A stretch of DNA of 18,496 nucleotides from positions 1 to 18,496 of the forward strand of contig RXOD01004765.1 of the NCBI GenBank assembly GCA_005223375.1. Reading direction: 5' to 3'. The translations under genes were made by a program, and so were the position numbers. Position 1 is the first letter of the stretch. Every line of letters begins with the position of its first letter. The DNA is from Amoebophrya sp. AT5.2 (Eukaryota; Sar; Dinophyceae; Syndiniales; Amoebophryaceae). The notes beneath the pieces are model-generated. The model was not told where the DNA came from. It was given only the letters and a program-made list of their open reading frames with translations, and did not search any database. Below, piece after piece: positions 1-9,500 of the stretch.

Positions 1-330
1 GGGGCTATGTCGAGCATGGCGCCAGGACATGGACATGGACATGGAGGCGGAGCAGGTGGCGCGATGAGTAGCATGGCACCCGCGCGAGGAGGGGCTATGT
101 CGAGTATGGCTCCCGGGCATGGAGGTGGAGGCGCAATGCAATCGGGTCGAGGACGAGGCTCGGCTGTGGAGATGTCGAGTATGGCTCCTGGGCACGGAGG
201 CCGAGGCGCAATGCAATCAGGTCGAGGACGAGGCTCGGCTGTGGAGATGTCGAGCATGGCTCCTGGGCGCGGAGGGGCAATGTCAAGTATGGCGCCCGGG
301 GCTCGAGGCGCAATGATGTCGCCACGTTAG
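1..330 (+). CDS. C-terminal part of a Met/Gly/Ser/Arg-rich repeat protein (5' end outside window)
   Basis: The reading frame is open from base 1 and stops at TAG 328-330. It is therefore the 3' end of a gene that starts left of the window. The visible 109 residues are built from reiterated blocks around A-M-S-S-M-A-P-G, seen six times (codons starting near 7, 64, 97, 172, 247 and 280), with Gly/Arg spacers such as GRGRG. No folded domain, signal peptide or membrane segment is visible. RG-rich tails are common in RNA-binding and nucleolar proteins, but nothing here proves such a role. I do not recognise the family. A second open frame overlaps at 119-316; I treat it as a shadow because the six-fold protein-level periodicity belongs to this frame. 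The next supported gene starts about 1 kb downstream. Confidence 0.6.
   Translation, partial: GAMSSMAPGHGHGHGGGAGGAMSSMAPARGGAMSSMAPGHGGGGAMQSGRGRGSAVEMSSMAPGHGGRGAMQSGRGRGSAVEMSSMAPGRGGAMSSMAPGARGAMMSPR
97..246 (+). repeat. 75-base tandem duplication inside the repeat-protein gene
   Basis: Bases 97-171 and 172-246 are two head-to-tail copies of a 75-base unit differing at about five positions. The unit is 25 codons long, so the duplication keeps the frame. A partial third copy starts at 247 (ATGTCGAGCATGGCTCCTGG). Shorter related units starting at 7, 64 and 280 show the same core. Confidence 0.85.
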
Positions 331-1387
331 CTGCGCGGCAAACAGGGCGATAGAGTAGTTCGCGAGGCGAGTATTTTTATGGGCATCCATCATAAAAAAA
401 GAAAAACATCGACGACGGGGACGATGAACATGCCGACTACCTCATCATCATGCATCGCAGGAATCAACACTGATGGACATTCACTAATTTCTACGACAAG
501 TCGTTTACATAAAGATAGCTTCGGCGCGATTCGGAGCATCTTCTACTTTATGTCGGGTGTTCATCGAGTTCAAGGTCGCGTTTGCGATCGTCGTCGGGAC
601 GAGACGCATTGACGAGGAGAGTGCAAACAAAGAACACAGCAGAGTGAGTACTAGAGCATCCTCCAAATCGTCGTCGTCCGCATAAATGGTTCGTCGAAAA
701 AATCGATTCTGGTGCTATGATAACCTAGCTGCTCGTCATAGACATAGTCAAACAAAAGCGCGATTTACAACTTGATTGAAGCTCGCCGACCTCGACGTCG
801 TCTCACTCTGCCTTGGCGACCCTTCGGACACTTCTCGTGGTCTCTGCAACTACTGCTTTTGGCGACTTCATCTATCAGTTTAGATTTAGAAGAAGAGGTG
901 GTTGCAGGAGCAAACACTTGATCATGTATCCCACAACAGACGATTTGCGCGTGCCGCGCTCCCCACTGCGGCCCCCCGGTGCAGGAGTGACATCGCCTCT
1001 CCCTCCACCCCTCAGTCCGCTGGTGAGAAATGCACTATCCGAGCACCAGGGGTTGGGGTTCGAGTCCTCGCTGCAAAACGAAAGGGAGCAAGCTGAACTA
1101 CGGGTACTCGTATTATACCCTTCTACCTAGACCTAAGGAAAAAGTGGATAGACATAGACATTCGTTCAGCTTCAGACGCGGCTGACGCGACAAATGGTGG
1201 ACGCGGCTGACGCGACAAATGGTGGACTGCCATCTTCAGTTGTAGCGGTCTACCCGTACGTCTACGCAAAACTTCTTTTCAGGCTCTCTCGGCCGGCCTC
1301 GGTTTTTCAACAACACTTACGAGCGGTGACCACGCAGCACCCGCAGCTGCCTTCGACGGCCGATTAGGTGGAACAACACTTGCAAAC
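331..1387. other. Gene-free region between the repeat-protein gene and the coiled-coil gene
   Basis: No convincing coding region is present. The open frames at 379-612 and 813-1130 lack the G/C third-base bias of the conserved exons and show no recognisable motif. The region probably holds the 3' UTR of the left gene and upstream sequence of the next gene. The only structure I can support is the short direct repeat at 1175-1224. A Pol III B-box-like string at 1057-1067 was examined and rejected as a tRNA. Confidence 0.5.
1175..1224 (+). repeat. Exact 25-base tandem duplication
   Basis: Bases 1175-1199 and 1200-1224 are identical 25-base copies, each beginning GACGCGGCTGACGCG and ending AAATGGTG. 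The identity implies recent origin. It lies about 160 bases upstream of the next open reading frames, in apparent non-coding sequence. No function is evident. Confidence 0.9.
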
Positions 1388-2840
1388 ATGCAGCCGGCTG
1401 TTTCTTCGCAACATCAATCTCATTCTCATCATGGTCATGTACCTGGTCGTGCTGCAGCTGGTGGTGGACAGGCACAAGAGCGTTTCGGTCTTGACGCCGC
1501 ACCAGGATATAATGACTACCACCACGCAGCAGCTGCGACAATACCATCCGCCTCGGCGAGCTCCAGTTCCTACAGTCAACAGCCATTCCCACCCGGAAGG
1601 ACAGGAGCAGCTTTTTGGGGGCATCAAAATCAATACAATCATGGCGCAGGAGGACATCCAGCGGGCCGAGTCGTTGGGCCGGGAGCAGGTTCCACAACGA
1701 GGACGCCATCCGCCTCTGCAGCGGCGGCCTGCACGCTCGCGCAGCTTCGCGCTGTGTTCGCGGAGGCCATCTCGGATTACAGCTCAAAAAAATGCATTGT
1801 TAGAAGCATCTTCTCAAAACCAAAACGGCCGCCTCCTTATATCTTTCGCCCGTTTTGTGGGCGTTTTTTTGGCCTTGTTGGTTGTTGTGCTGCCGCTAAG
1901 AAAGCCCCGTCGCAGTGCCTATCCGAGGTGATCAATTGCAGCCCCTCAGACTTGGCTACCCAAGTTGCAAGTTGCTGCCTCCCCAGAGCTTCTCCACCAG
2001 AGGGCTCTGCTCCTTGCTTCTTTCTGTTCCTCCCATCGCTTGCCCGCCCTAGCAGACTTGCGCCACCTGTTGCATCGGACCTGCAGCTCCCTCTGCTGCA
2101 CCGAAGGGTGGCTCATGATCTCCCGGAGACGCTTCGCGCCCGGCATCGGGCGGGGCGTCCAGTTTTTAAAAGATGTTTCAAAAGCAAAAGGTGCATTGTT
2201 TTGACCTCTGTATTCTCGGTCCGTCGAGAACGCGCGCAGCTTCGCCGAGCCGCACTTCCAGTCTGACCTGCAAGAACGTTTGTGGCGCGCTTTCTACAGC
2301 AAGTACAGGGATAATTTGTTGCGCTACGTGGCTACGTCGACCTCTTTCATCGCGGACATTCCCGGCAGAGAACTACAGCCACAGACCTTTCTGCAGCACT
2401 CCCACCTCCACGACTCTGGGCGCGCGGTCTTGCTGAGGAGGGCGGCGGCGGACGTCGACGCAATCGAGCAGGAGGAGGCTCCTGCTCACATCGACAACTA
2501 CAACGGCAGCACCGAGCATGCATCGCCCTCCATGGACGAGATTGCCCAGGAGGCGCTGGAGCTCGAGCGGGAAGAGGAAGTGCTGGACGCCGAAATCGCC
2601 CGCGTGTGCGAGCAGCTCGCGAGCCTGGTCAGAAGGAAGCGGGTGCAGGAGGTGGAGAGCGTGGAGGAGGACCGAAAAAAGGACGTGGAAAGGAGCCTGG
2701 AAGCGATTTCCGCGGCGGCAGGAAAGGACCTGGCGTTCTTGGGGGAGCCGCTGCTGATCAGGACGCTGCCGCTCAACAAGGGCAGCGAAGTGGGGCGGGG
2801 AAACAGCGTCGGGCCCACTGCGGCCTTCGCGGCCGGGTGA
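1388..2840 (+). CDS. Unrecognised protein: low-complexity N-terminus and coiled-coil C-terminus, split by an introner-like element
   Basis: Proposed exons are about 1388-1774 and 2220-2840 (TGA stop), giving about 335 residues. The first exon begins at ATG 1388 and encodes a Gln/His/Ser/Ala/Gly-rich segment ending in a helical stretch TLAQLRAVFAEAIS. The second exon reads from SVENARSFAEPHF; its codons mostly end in G or C. At about residues 234-296 it encodes a long charged heptad-like stretch (MDEIAQEALELEREEE, then VCEQLASLVRRKR and ESVEEDRKK), a likely coiled coil. There is no signal peptide or membrane helix in this frame. I do not recognise the family. The second exon is the firm part. 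The first exon is less certain, because another frame (about 1368-1775) is also open. Exact excision between the direct repeats (444 bases) does not join the two frames I prefer, whereas 445 would. Confidence 0.5.
1777..2213 (+). mobile_element. Introner-like element, copy 1 (437 bases, non-autonomous, TIR-bounded)
   Basis: The element starts TTACAGCTCAAAAAAATGCA and ends TGCATTGTTTTGACCTCTGT followed by AT. Its left arm (1777-1820) is imperfectly complementary to its right arm (about 2162-2213): TTACAG pairs with CTGTAT, TCAAAA/AATGCA with TGCATTGTTTTGA, and CATCTT with AAGATG. A direct repeat TCTCGG flanks it (1770-1775 and 2214-2219), consistent with a target-site duplication. The first 44 bases match copy 2 except for one substitution and a 4-base CATT insertion in copy 2. 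The first ~90 and last ~75 bases are similar between copies and the middle has diverged. No transposase is encoded, so mobility would need a partner element elsewhere. It lies between the two coding halves of the coiled-coil gene and presumably acts as its intron. Confidence 0.8.
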
Positions 2841-3581
2841 GGCGCAGAACCGGTTGCGACGCAACATAGCAGAGCTACTACCTAGTACTACATCAACATC
2901 TTCACGCGAATGACCACAAGCTAGGAAATCCAGTGTTGGAGCTCTTGGGATCGGCCCCCAATGCGAATGGGGGCCCACCTGCTCCTCGTCGTGCTGGGTC
3001 TTGAACTCGATCATCTTGCGGCGACCGTTGTCGCAACCTTCGGAACCGTCGCGAGAACGCAGGTGGCTATGTGCTATCACATGTTCTTGTTTCGTTCGCT
3101 GAGCAACGTTTGCCATGTCCCTGCGTGCTGAAGGTGAGGATGACTCAATCGTCTGTCTCTGTTGATGTCCGAGGACGTGTCGTTCTCACAGATCTGCTTC
3201 CGTGAAAATGATCAAAATTGAAATCCGGCTTGCGCGCAAGCGCGGCTTGATGATATGTCCTCTGCATCGACGTCGTGAAGGGTAAAGTTGAAGGTGGTAA
3301 AGGGCATGCAACTCAGAAGGCAGGGCTTGTCTTTGTGGCAGGGACGTCGGGTTGGTGTTGAAAGGGTGTGTTGCTGTACGCAGGCCGAACATGCTCGTGT
3401 CTGGGTCGCTCATTGATTCGAGGGGGAGGAAATGTATACGTTCGTATTACTTTTACAAAGAGAGCTCGGGGCAGGGGCTTTGGTCGCGTTTCCTTTTTTA
3501 TCTTTGAAAAACTATCCTATGATCTCGTTTTAGTTTGCATACCTAGACATAGGCTTACTGTAGTAGTTTTCTTTGGCCAGG
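2841..3581. other. Intergenic spacer upstream of the channel-like gene, with a GC hairpin
   Basis: No supported gene lies here; the open frame at 2373-3116 on the minus strand is mostly antisense to the coiled-coil exon. A perfect 8-bp hairpin (GGCCCCCA, loop ATGCGAA, TGGGGGCC) sits at 2953-2975, about 110 bases after the stop codon. A 12-base palindrome CTTGCGCGCAAG occurs near 3229-3240. The last ~150 bases are T-rich and end TTTTCTTTGGCCAG just before the ATG at 3582. That resembles a 3' splice or trans-splice acceptor, but no spliced-leader evidence is available. Confidence 0.5.
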
Positions 3582-6500
3582 ATGGAGAGGTGGAAGATCT
3601 TCAGGGCGAGCAAGCTTTTGTGTGGGGTGCTGCAGCTGCTCCTGTTATTTGCGTATGAAGGAAAAGCCGAGGACGATATGGGCCAGGCCACTGTCTTCGA
3701 ACGCACAGGAATTGGGGGACGGGGACCACCAATCTCGCGTGGCCGCGACACCAACAAGTTAAGCGACGCAGACGCTGCTGGAGGAAGCGGCGGTCCCGGT
3801 GCTGGTAGTCATGATGAAGATGATGGCGATGCACCCCGCCGACGGCGAAGAAGAACCAGAGCATCACGATCATTGCTGAACAACCTCCGTGAGCGCCGCC
3901 TGATGAAGTCCTCTCCGGAAAGGAGCGACGGCGCGAGTTTGATGAACCACGACGAGGAGGACCACCACGACGTCGTTGACGCGCCCACGACGTCGCTGCT
4001 TCAGATGAAGAACGCACTGTTTTCCCTCTTCTTCTCCCTTGCTGCCGGCCGACATGGCTCTGGCACTGGCTTGCAGAGCGGTCGCGCTGGTGCGGGGGGG
4101 ACGAGAGGCCAGGTCCGCAGACAACAGAGTCAGAGTACAACAGAGAGAGCAGCGGCGCCGCATCACTTTCACTTCCATGCGGGTCATGCAAGAGGAGCTG
4201 CGCGCCCTGATAATACGCAGGGGCAGGAGCACCAGGCGAGGACACCACGACTCGGCAGCCCCGCGCAGCACTTGTCGTTGCAGCCGGCGAAAAGTGCGCG
4301 GGGCTGCCGAGTCGTGCCACCTATTTACGAGCTGGAAGGCAGGTTCCAAGTGAGCCGGAAGGCGTTGTCCAGCCGCAGGCTGCAATGGCTCGGAGTCGGG
4401 TCGGTGGATAACAAGCGAATCACTCCTGCTGGTGCAGCTCCTGCTCCTTCTGCTGAGGACGGTCCCGGTCTTGGGGGAGCTGATGTGATGTACCACCGCG
4501 AAGCTAATTTCGAACATGGTTTCAAGAGCGGCCGCGGCCCCACCGGCGACCACCACACTGATTGGGTGGACGACGACCATGAACAACCAAAGCCAAAGAC
4601 CTCTTCCGCCCCGACGTCTCTGCATCCTACACGGGAGGGGTTCGGAATGTTTCATAAAAAAAGTGATGCTGATGACAAATTGACGGAATCGGATACTTTT
4701 ATCCTCCAGGACCAGAAGCGCGCGGCGGAGTCCGAGTCCTATTCAAGCCATCTAAATTCAGATGGAACGCGGCAGGACGAGGAATTATCGCGAGAGGCCC
4801 AGGTGGCGGCGGCCATCGCGAAGGGGGTTCCTACGACAGACTCCGTGGAGGGCTTGCTTTCATCCTGGGAGCAGCCCTCGACATCGGGCGCAGGAGGATC
4901 ACCCTCATCTACTTCTTCGCCTGATGGAGGCGGGGGCGTGAAGCTAGGCAGCTCCTGGCCGCGGCCGATCTTGGAGAGCGTGCGCGAGCCCGAGACCGGA
5001 GGTGTTGAAGAAGATACTAGTGACACCGCTGGTGCAGAGGATGGAGATCATGCGGAAGATGCTTTGGTTTCGGATCACAGGAAGCACGCTGGCGACTACT
5101 GGTTACAGCTCAAAAAAATGCATTCATTGTTAGACGCATCTTCTCAAAACGTACGGCCGTCCCTCTTTTTGGCATGTTTTGGGCGTGGTCTTTTGGCCTC
5201 ATCACAAGACCGCGCTTCCGCCAGTACAGCAGGGGTTGGCCCCCTGAAGCTCGTGGTCGTGCTGGTGGGAGCAAAGATAGCACCTCACGGAGCCGCTGTA
5301 GCCGTTCCCCCCTAAACCTAGAGTGTCGATTTCTGCTTTCCCCCCACCTCTCGTCCACCTTCTTGGATCTCTCCAGCTGTTGCGTGATGTCTTCCCCTCT
5401 ACTGCAGAATCATGGCTCACCCCCGCGTCGTCCGACATCCGGGGGGAAGCAAGGGTCCGGCACCGGGAGCGAGTCGTGGCGTCCGGTTTTATTCTCAAGA
5501 TGTTCCTAAAATAAAAATATGCATTGTTTTGAGCAGCTGTAAACTGGCGGTGGACGCCGTACATGTGGTTCGGGGACGAGCAGCTGAAGGCGGAGGACTG
5601 GCGGGACACGCACGCTCTGGGCAAGTCGATGTATGTGGCGGTTGTGGACAAGCAGTACAGGTCTGGCGAGGAGCCGCCGGTGCCCTGCCGCACGCCCTTC
5701 CAGATCGACTGCGACGTGTCCTTGACACTGAAGAACTCAATCAACAAGAAGAGCGCGGCGGGCTTCTGTCCGCCGGAGTGTCCGTACGTGCAGTCGGACA
5801 AGTACTTCAAGTGCCTCATCTCCTGCGTCGCGAAAGAGGAGTGCGGCGTGCTCTCGTATGCGACGCACACATTACCTGTGGGCGCACGGAACCCCGAACG
5901 CGTCTACGGGAACAACAAGACAATGTTCTGCGAGCCCTGCCCAGGCGACACCGGCTGCCACGAGTGCCCAGAAATCACCATCAAAGTGGGCGGCCAGGAT
6001 GATGGGGCGGGCGGGGGAAGTCCGAAGGTGAACGAAACTTCAGAATTAGCGGGAAGATCTTCAAATAGCAGCGGCCACGAGGAGGGAAAAGGACATGATG
6101 AACAAGGATTTTCGCCCGCACTGGGCAGCACGTCACATCACACAGCGTCGTCGGCCCTGCTCAGCGTACTCGGCGGCGACCGGAACATAACATTCCGGCA
6201 GTGCGAGCGGTGCATTGATGGGTGGACCATGATCGGGCCTCCGCTCAATATGTGTGTGTATAATGTGCATCGGTCCTCGCAGGTAATGGTTGTCGCCGTC
6301 CTTTTCCTGCTCGCAGCCGTGGTCTACTTCGTGTACAGCCTTTTGAAGACCCCGAAAAACGAGAACCACGAGGAGCACGTGCAGGCGGCACTGCAGCACC
6401 GGGGAAGGGTGTTTTACCACCCGCAGGACAACCCGAACAACTTTTACTCCTGGTGGAGCACGCGCGTCCACACCGAGTTCATCGGCGGCGCTGGGTTCGC

Positions 6501-9500
6501 GCTCTACTTCAACTCGCTCGTCGGGTTGATCCTCTATGCGGTGGTCTGCTACATGATTGTCGCCTCGCTGCTGGGCGGGCACCCCTCGATGCTTTTCATG
6601 CGGGAGATCCAGCAAAAGTGCGACTCCCTGGACTCTCCGTTTTTGGGCTACCGCATGAAGTGGCTGACCCAGGCCTACAGCCGCCAGTCCGCGAAGGTTT
6701 GCTGGGTGCTTACGTTCTGGACCATCTTGTACACGGTCCTGCTCGAGTGCTACCAGCGGTACGCGGAGCGGAAGTTTCTGAAGGAGAACGCGAACGCCTG
6801 CATGCCGAACTACGTGCTGAAGCTGAAGGGCTTCCCCGCCGACGCGACCGACCCGTCCGAGATCCAGGCGTGGCTGGAACTGGAGATCTTGAAGTTCCTG
6901 CACGCGGGCGAGAGCGACGAGCAGTACGTACGAGAACTGTTGCACAACCGGATCATGCTCTTCGAGGGCGCTTTCGCGGACGACCCACAGTACGAGAGGG
7001 TGGTGCGCGACGACATCCCGGTGAAGATCTGCTACGTGTCGGTGGCGTATAACATCTTCGACGTGGAGCAGGCGACCGGCGGACTTTTGGAGTCGCTGCT
7101 GGACAAGCACGTCATCGTGAACGACTGCGACTACGGGGTGTACCCCTTCGAGCACGTGTACGGGAGCAAACACGCGAAAATCGATCCGGCCTTCCACGCG
7201 GACCTGGACCCAGAGGGGGCGCGCCGCCGCGTCGCGATCCTGAACACGTGGGCAGAGCGTCTGAAAATGACGCGCGGCTTCGATGACGCTGACCTCGACA
7301 TGGCGGATTTGGAAGCGCTGTTCGGCGAGGGGGCACAGGAAGCCGCGAATGGCACAGGAGGAGGTGGGTGGGGGGCTTCTGGTGGTGCAGGCGCGGGGGC
7401 AGAATCAGAAAACCAAGCGGGTGGAATGACTTCGTCTACGTCCGGAGCGCTGCAGCGCACAACTGCACGAACGATAGCTCCGCTGAGTAGAGCGGCGTCT
7501 CCTGGTGCTGGAGGTGCTCGGGCTGCAACTGCAAATGCAATGGCAAGCGCTGGGCGACGTACCACGTCAGAGGCCGTGACGAGGCGGCCGACGGCGCAGG
7601 GAACAATGCCCTCCGGGGTTGGCGATCAAGCCCCTCCTGCTTCGACTTTCACGGCCACACGTCGCGCGCCCGCCACAGCTGGTTCAGAAATGGGCGCGTC
7701 AGTGGAATTAGAGGCGTTCGACTTCGACCGGCTGCAAGATTCTTCTCGTGGCCAGCTACTGCAAAGTACTCGGGTGGATCGGAGAGAGGGAGATACTTCT
7801 TATCGTGCCCAGCTACTGCAGCAGTCGGCGGGTGCGGGCAGTTTTGCACCTGCAGCTGCAGCAAGTAGTAGAGTTCGTGACATGAGCCGGGACAGCGATT
7901 CGTCGGAAGATGAAGATGATGGTGCCGACGTCGAGGACCTCCCGGATGATGCGACTCCCCTCGCAGCTCCTCCTGCTGCCAGTAAAGGCCGGGCGAGAAG
8001 AACGAGATCGGAGGGCGAGGCGGCGGTTGATGGCACGCCCCAGCTGGAAAGTGGAGGCGACGATGACGATGTTCTAGGAGACGTAGAGGTACTACTAGAG
8101 GACGTGGCGGTTGCGGCACGGGGGGCAAAAGTAACCACGACATCAACGACCCTACAGCAGGACGTCGAGGAGCTCCGCGACAACTTGGACCACGCCTACG
8201 TCCCCGACGCGCTCGATGAGCAGATTGCGGAGCAGCTGAAACTGATTTTGCTGTTCGCGGACGATGTGGAGCGTTCTGACCCGGTTTTGGACGAGAGCAT
8301 GCGGTCCGCGCGGAAGACCGTGGCGGGACTGAAATGTTGTGGCGAGGCACACGTGGTCGTGCATTCATTGCGGGACCTCCAGAACCTCGCCAGCCTATTC
8401 CACCAGCGCGTAAAAGAAGATGATGGCCCATCAGACGACAGCGAGGACGAAGATGAGGTGTCTTCTAGTAAAGGTAGCAAGCCGAAGCCGCTGATGGAAA
8501 ACGAGACGAATGCTGAGGACGATAGCATGAAGATTGGGGGCGGACCCGGACCCGGAGCGGTCACGTCGCCGTCGGTGGCGATGAAAAAGCGCCGCCAGAG
8601 CAGGAGGTCTATGTGCAAGAAGGTGTGCGCGCGAATGCGGCGCTGCATAAGGAAGTTGGTGACGGTGGCTACTGCGACGAAAACGTCGTCGGGCGTTTAT
8701 TCGCGTCGGTGGAAGCGCTTATTGACGTGGAAGGACGGGAAGTCGAAAATTCGGGCGGAGCAAATGTACGACTTGCCGACGGGAATCCTTTGGAAGAACC
8801 TCGGCATCTCGGTCCCGGAGTTCACCATCCGGATGTTGTTCTGGCTTTCGATGTTGCTGTTCCTGTTTCTCGCGATATTCATGCTGATCACGTTCTACTA
8901 CACGGATTACGTGTACCAGTACCTGGAAGCTTTCGGCGAGGATCCGGACATGAGCGTGGGGCTCGGGTCGGCATTTATCCTGAGCAACCTCTCGGGCCTG
9001 TCCGTGGTAATCCTGCAGGCGCTGATTACGGAACTCACGCGCGCAATGCCTTTAAGTTCCGAGGACACGCGCGTCTCACTCGAGCTGGCCCTGAACACAA
9101 TCGTGATACTGCCCAGCATCGTCATCTACTACAGAGCCACGATGCCCCCAGGTATTATCACGGACAAAGAGTCTTCCTGGACGAAGGAGTTCGACTTCGG
9201 CTTCGCCTACACACGCGTCTGGGAGAGCGGCCGCGAGACGTCGGCGGCAAAGATCTTCCTGCAGTATCAGATCAGTCAGCTAATGCTGATGATCTTAGCG
9301 GTGCCCTTCTTGGCCTACGATCTTCTGCACTGGGTCCTTCGATGGATTTTCCGCACCTTCGGCTCGAAGCTCTCCTCGATCAGGGACGCAGAAAAGTGGC
9401 TGGAGCCACCTGAGGTTCTTCATTTCATTTTCCATGTCATCTAGTTCTTCTTCTTGTAGGGTGCCCGTGCCTATGCAATATCGATGATCAATGCCGTGAT

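Noticed and set aside
534..545. AGCATCTTCT string resembling part of the introner-like left arm
   Set aside because: Only about ten bases match, with no AATGCA block, no termini and no right arm nearby.
379..612. 77-codon open frame in the left intergenic region
   Set aside because: It has no third-base bias, no motif and no conserved counterpart in the window.
1057..1067. GGTTCGAGTCC, an exact match to the Pol III B-box / tRNA T-loop consensus
   Set aside because: A T-arm can be drawn, but no acceptor stem of the right length, no clear A box and no proper anticodon arm are found upstream. At most it is a chance match or a degraded SINE fragment.
1635..1774. Apparent stepwise frame shifts in the first exon of the coiled-coil gene, suggested by runs of G/C-ending codons in successive frames
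   Set aside because: The preferred frame is open throughout. G/C-rich first and second codon positions of a Gly/Ala/Pro/Ser linker produce such runs in the other frames, so no frameshift is needed.
1368..1931. Alternative open frame with a hydrophobic, TM-like N-terminus overlapping the first exon of the coiled-coil gene
   Set aside because: The hydrophobic run is what a Gly/Ala/His-rich linker in the neighbouring frame gives when read one base off, and it lacks an ATG at its start. It stays a minor alternative because it fits the 444-base excision.
6133..7197. Long minus-strand open frame (354 codons) and similar ones at 7649-8431, 15808-16542 and 17320-18288
   Set aside because: They lie antisense to conserved exons whose G/C-ending codons remove stop codons from the opposite strand. 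Their products are rich in Arg/His/Val/Leu with no recognisable features.
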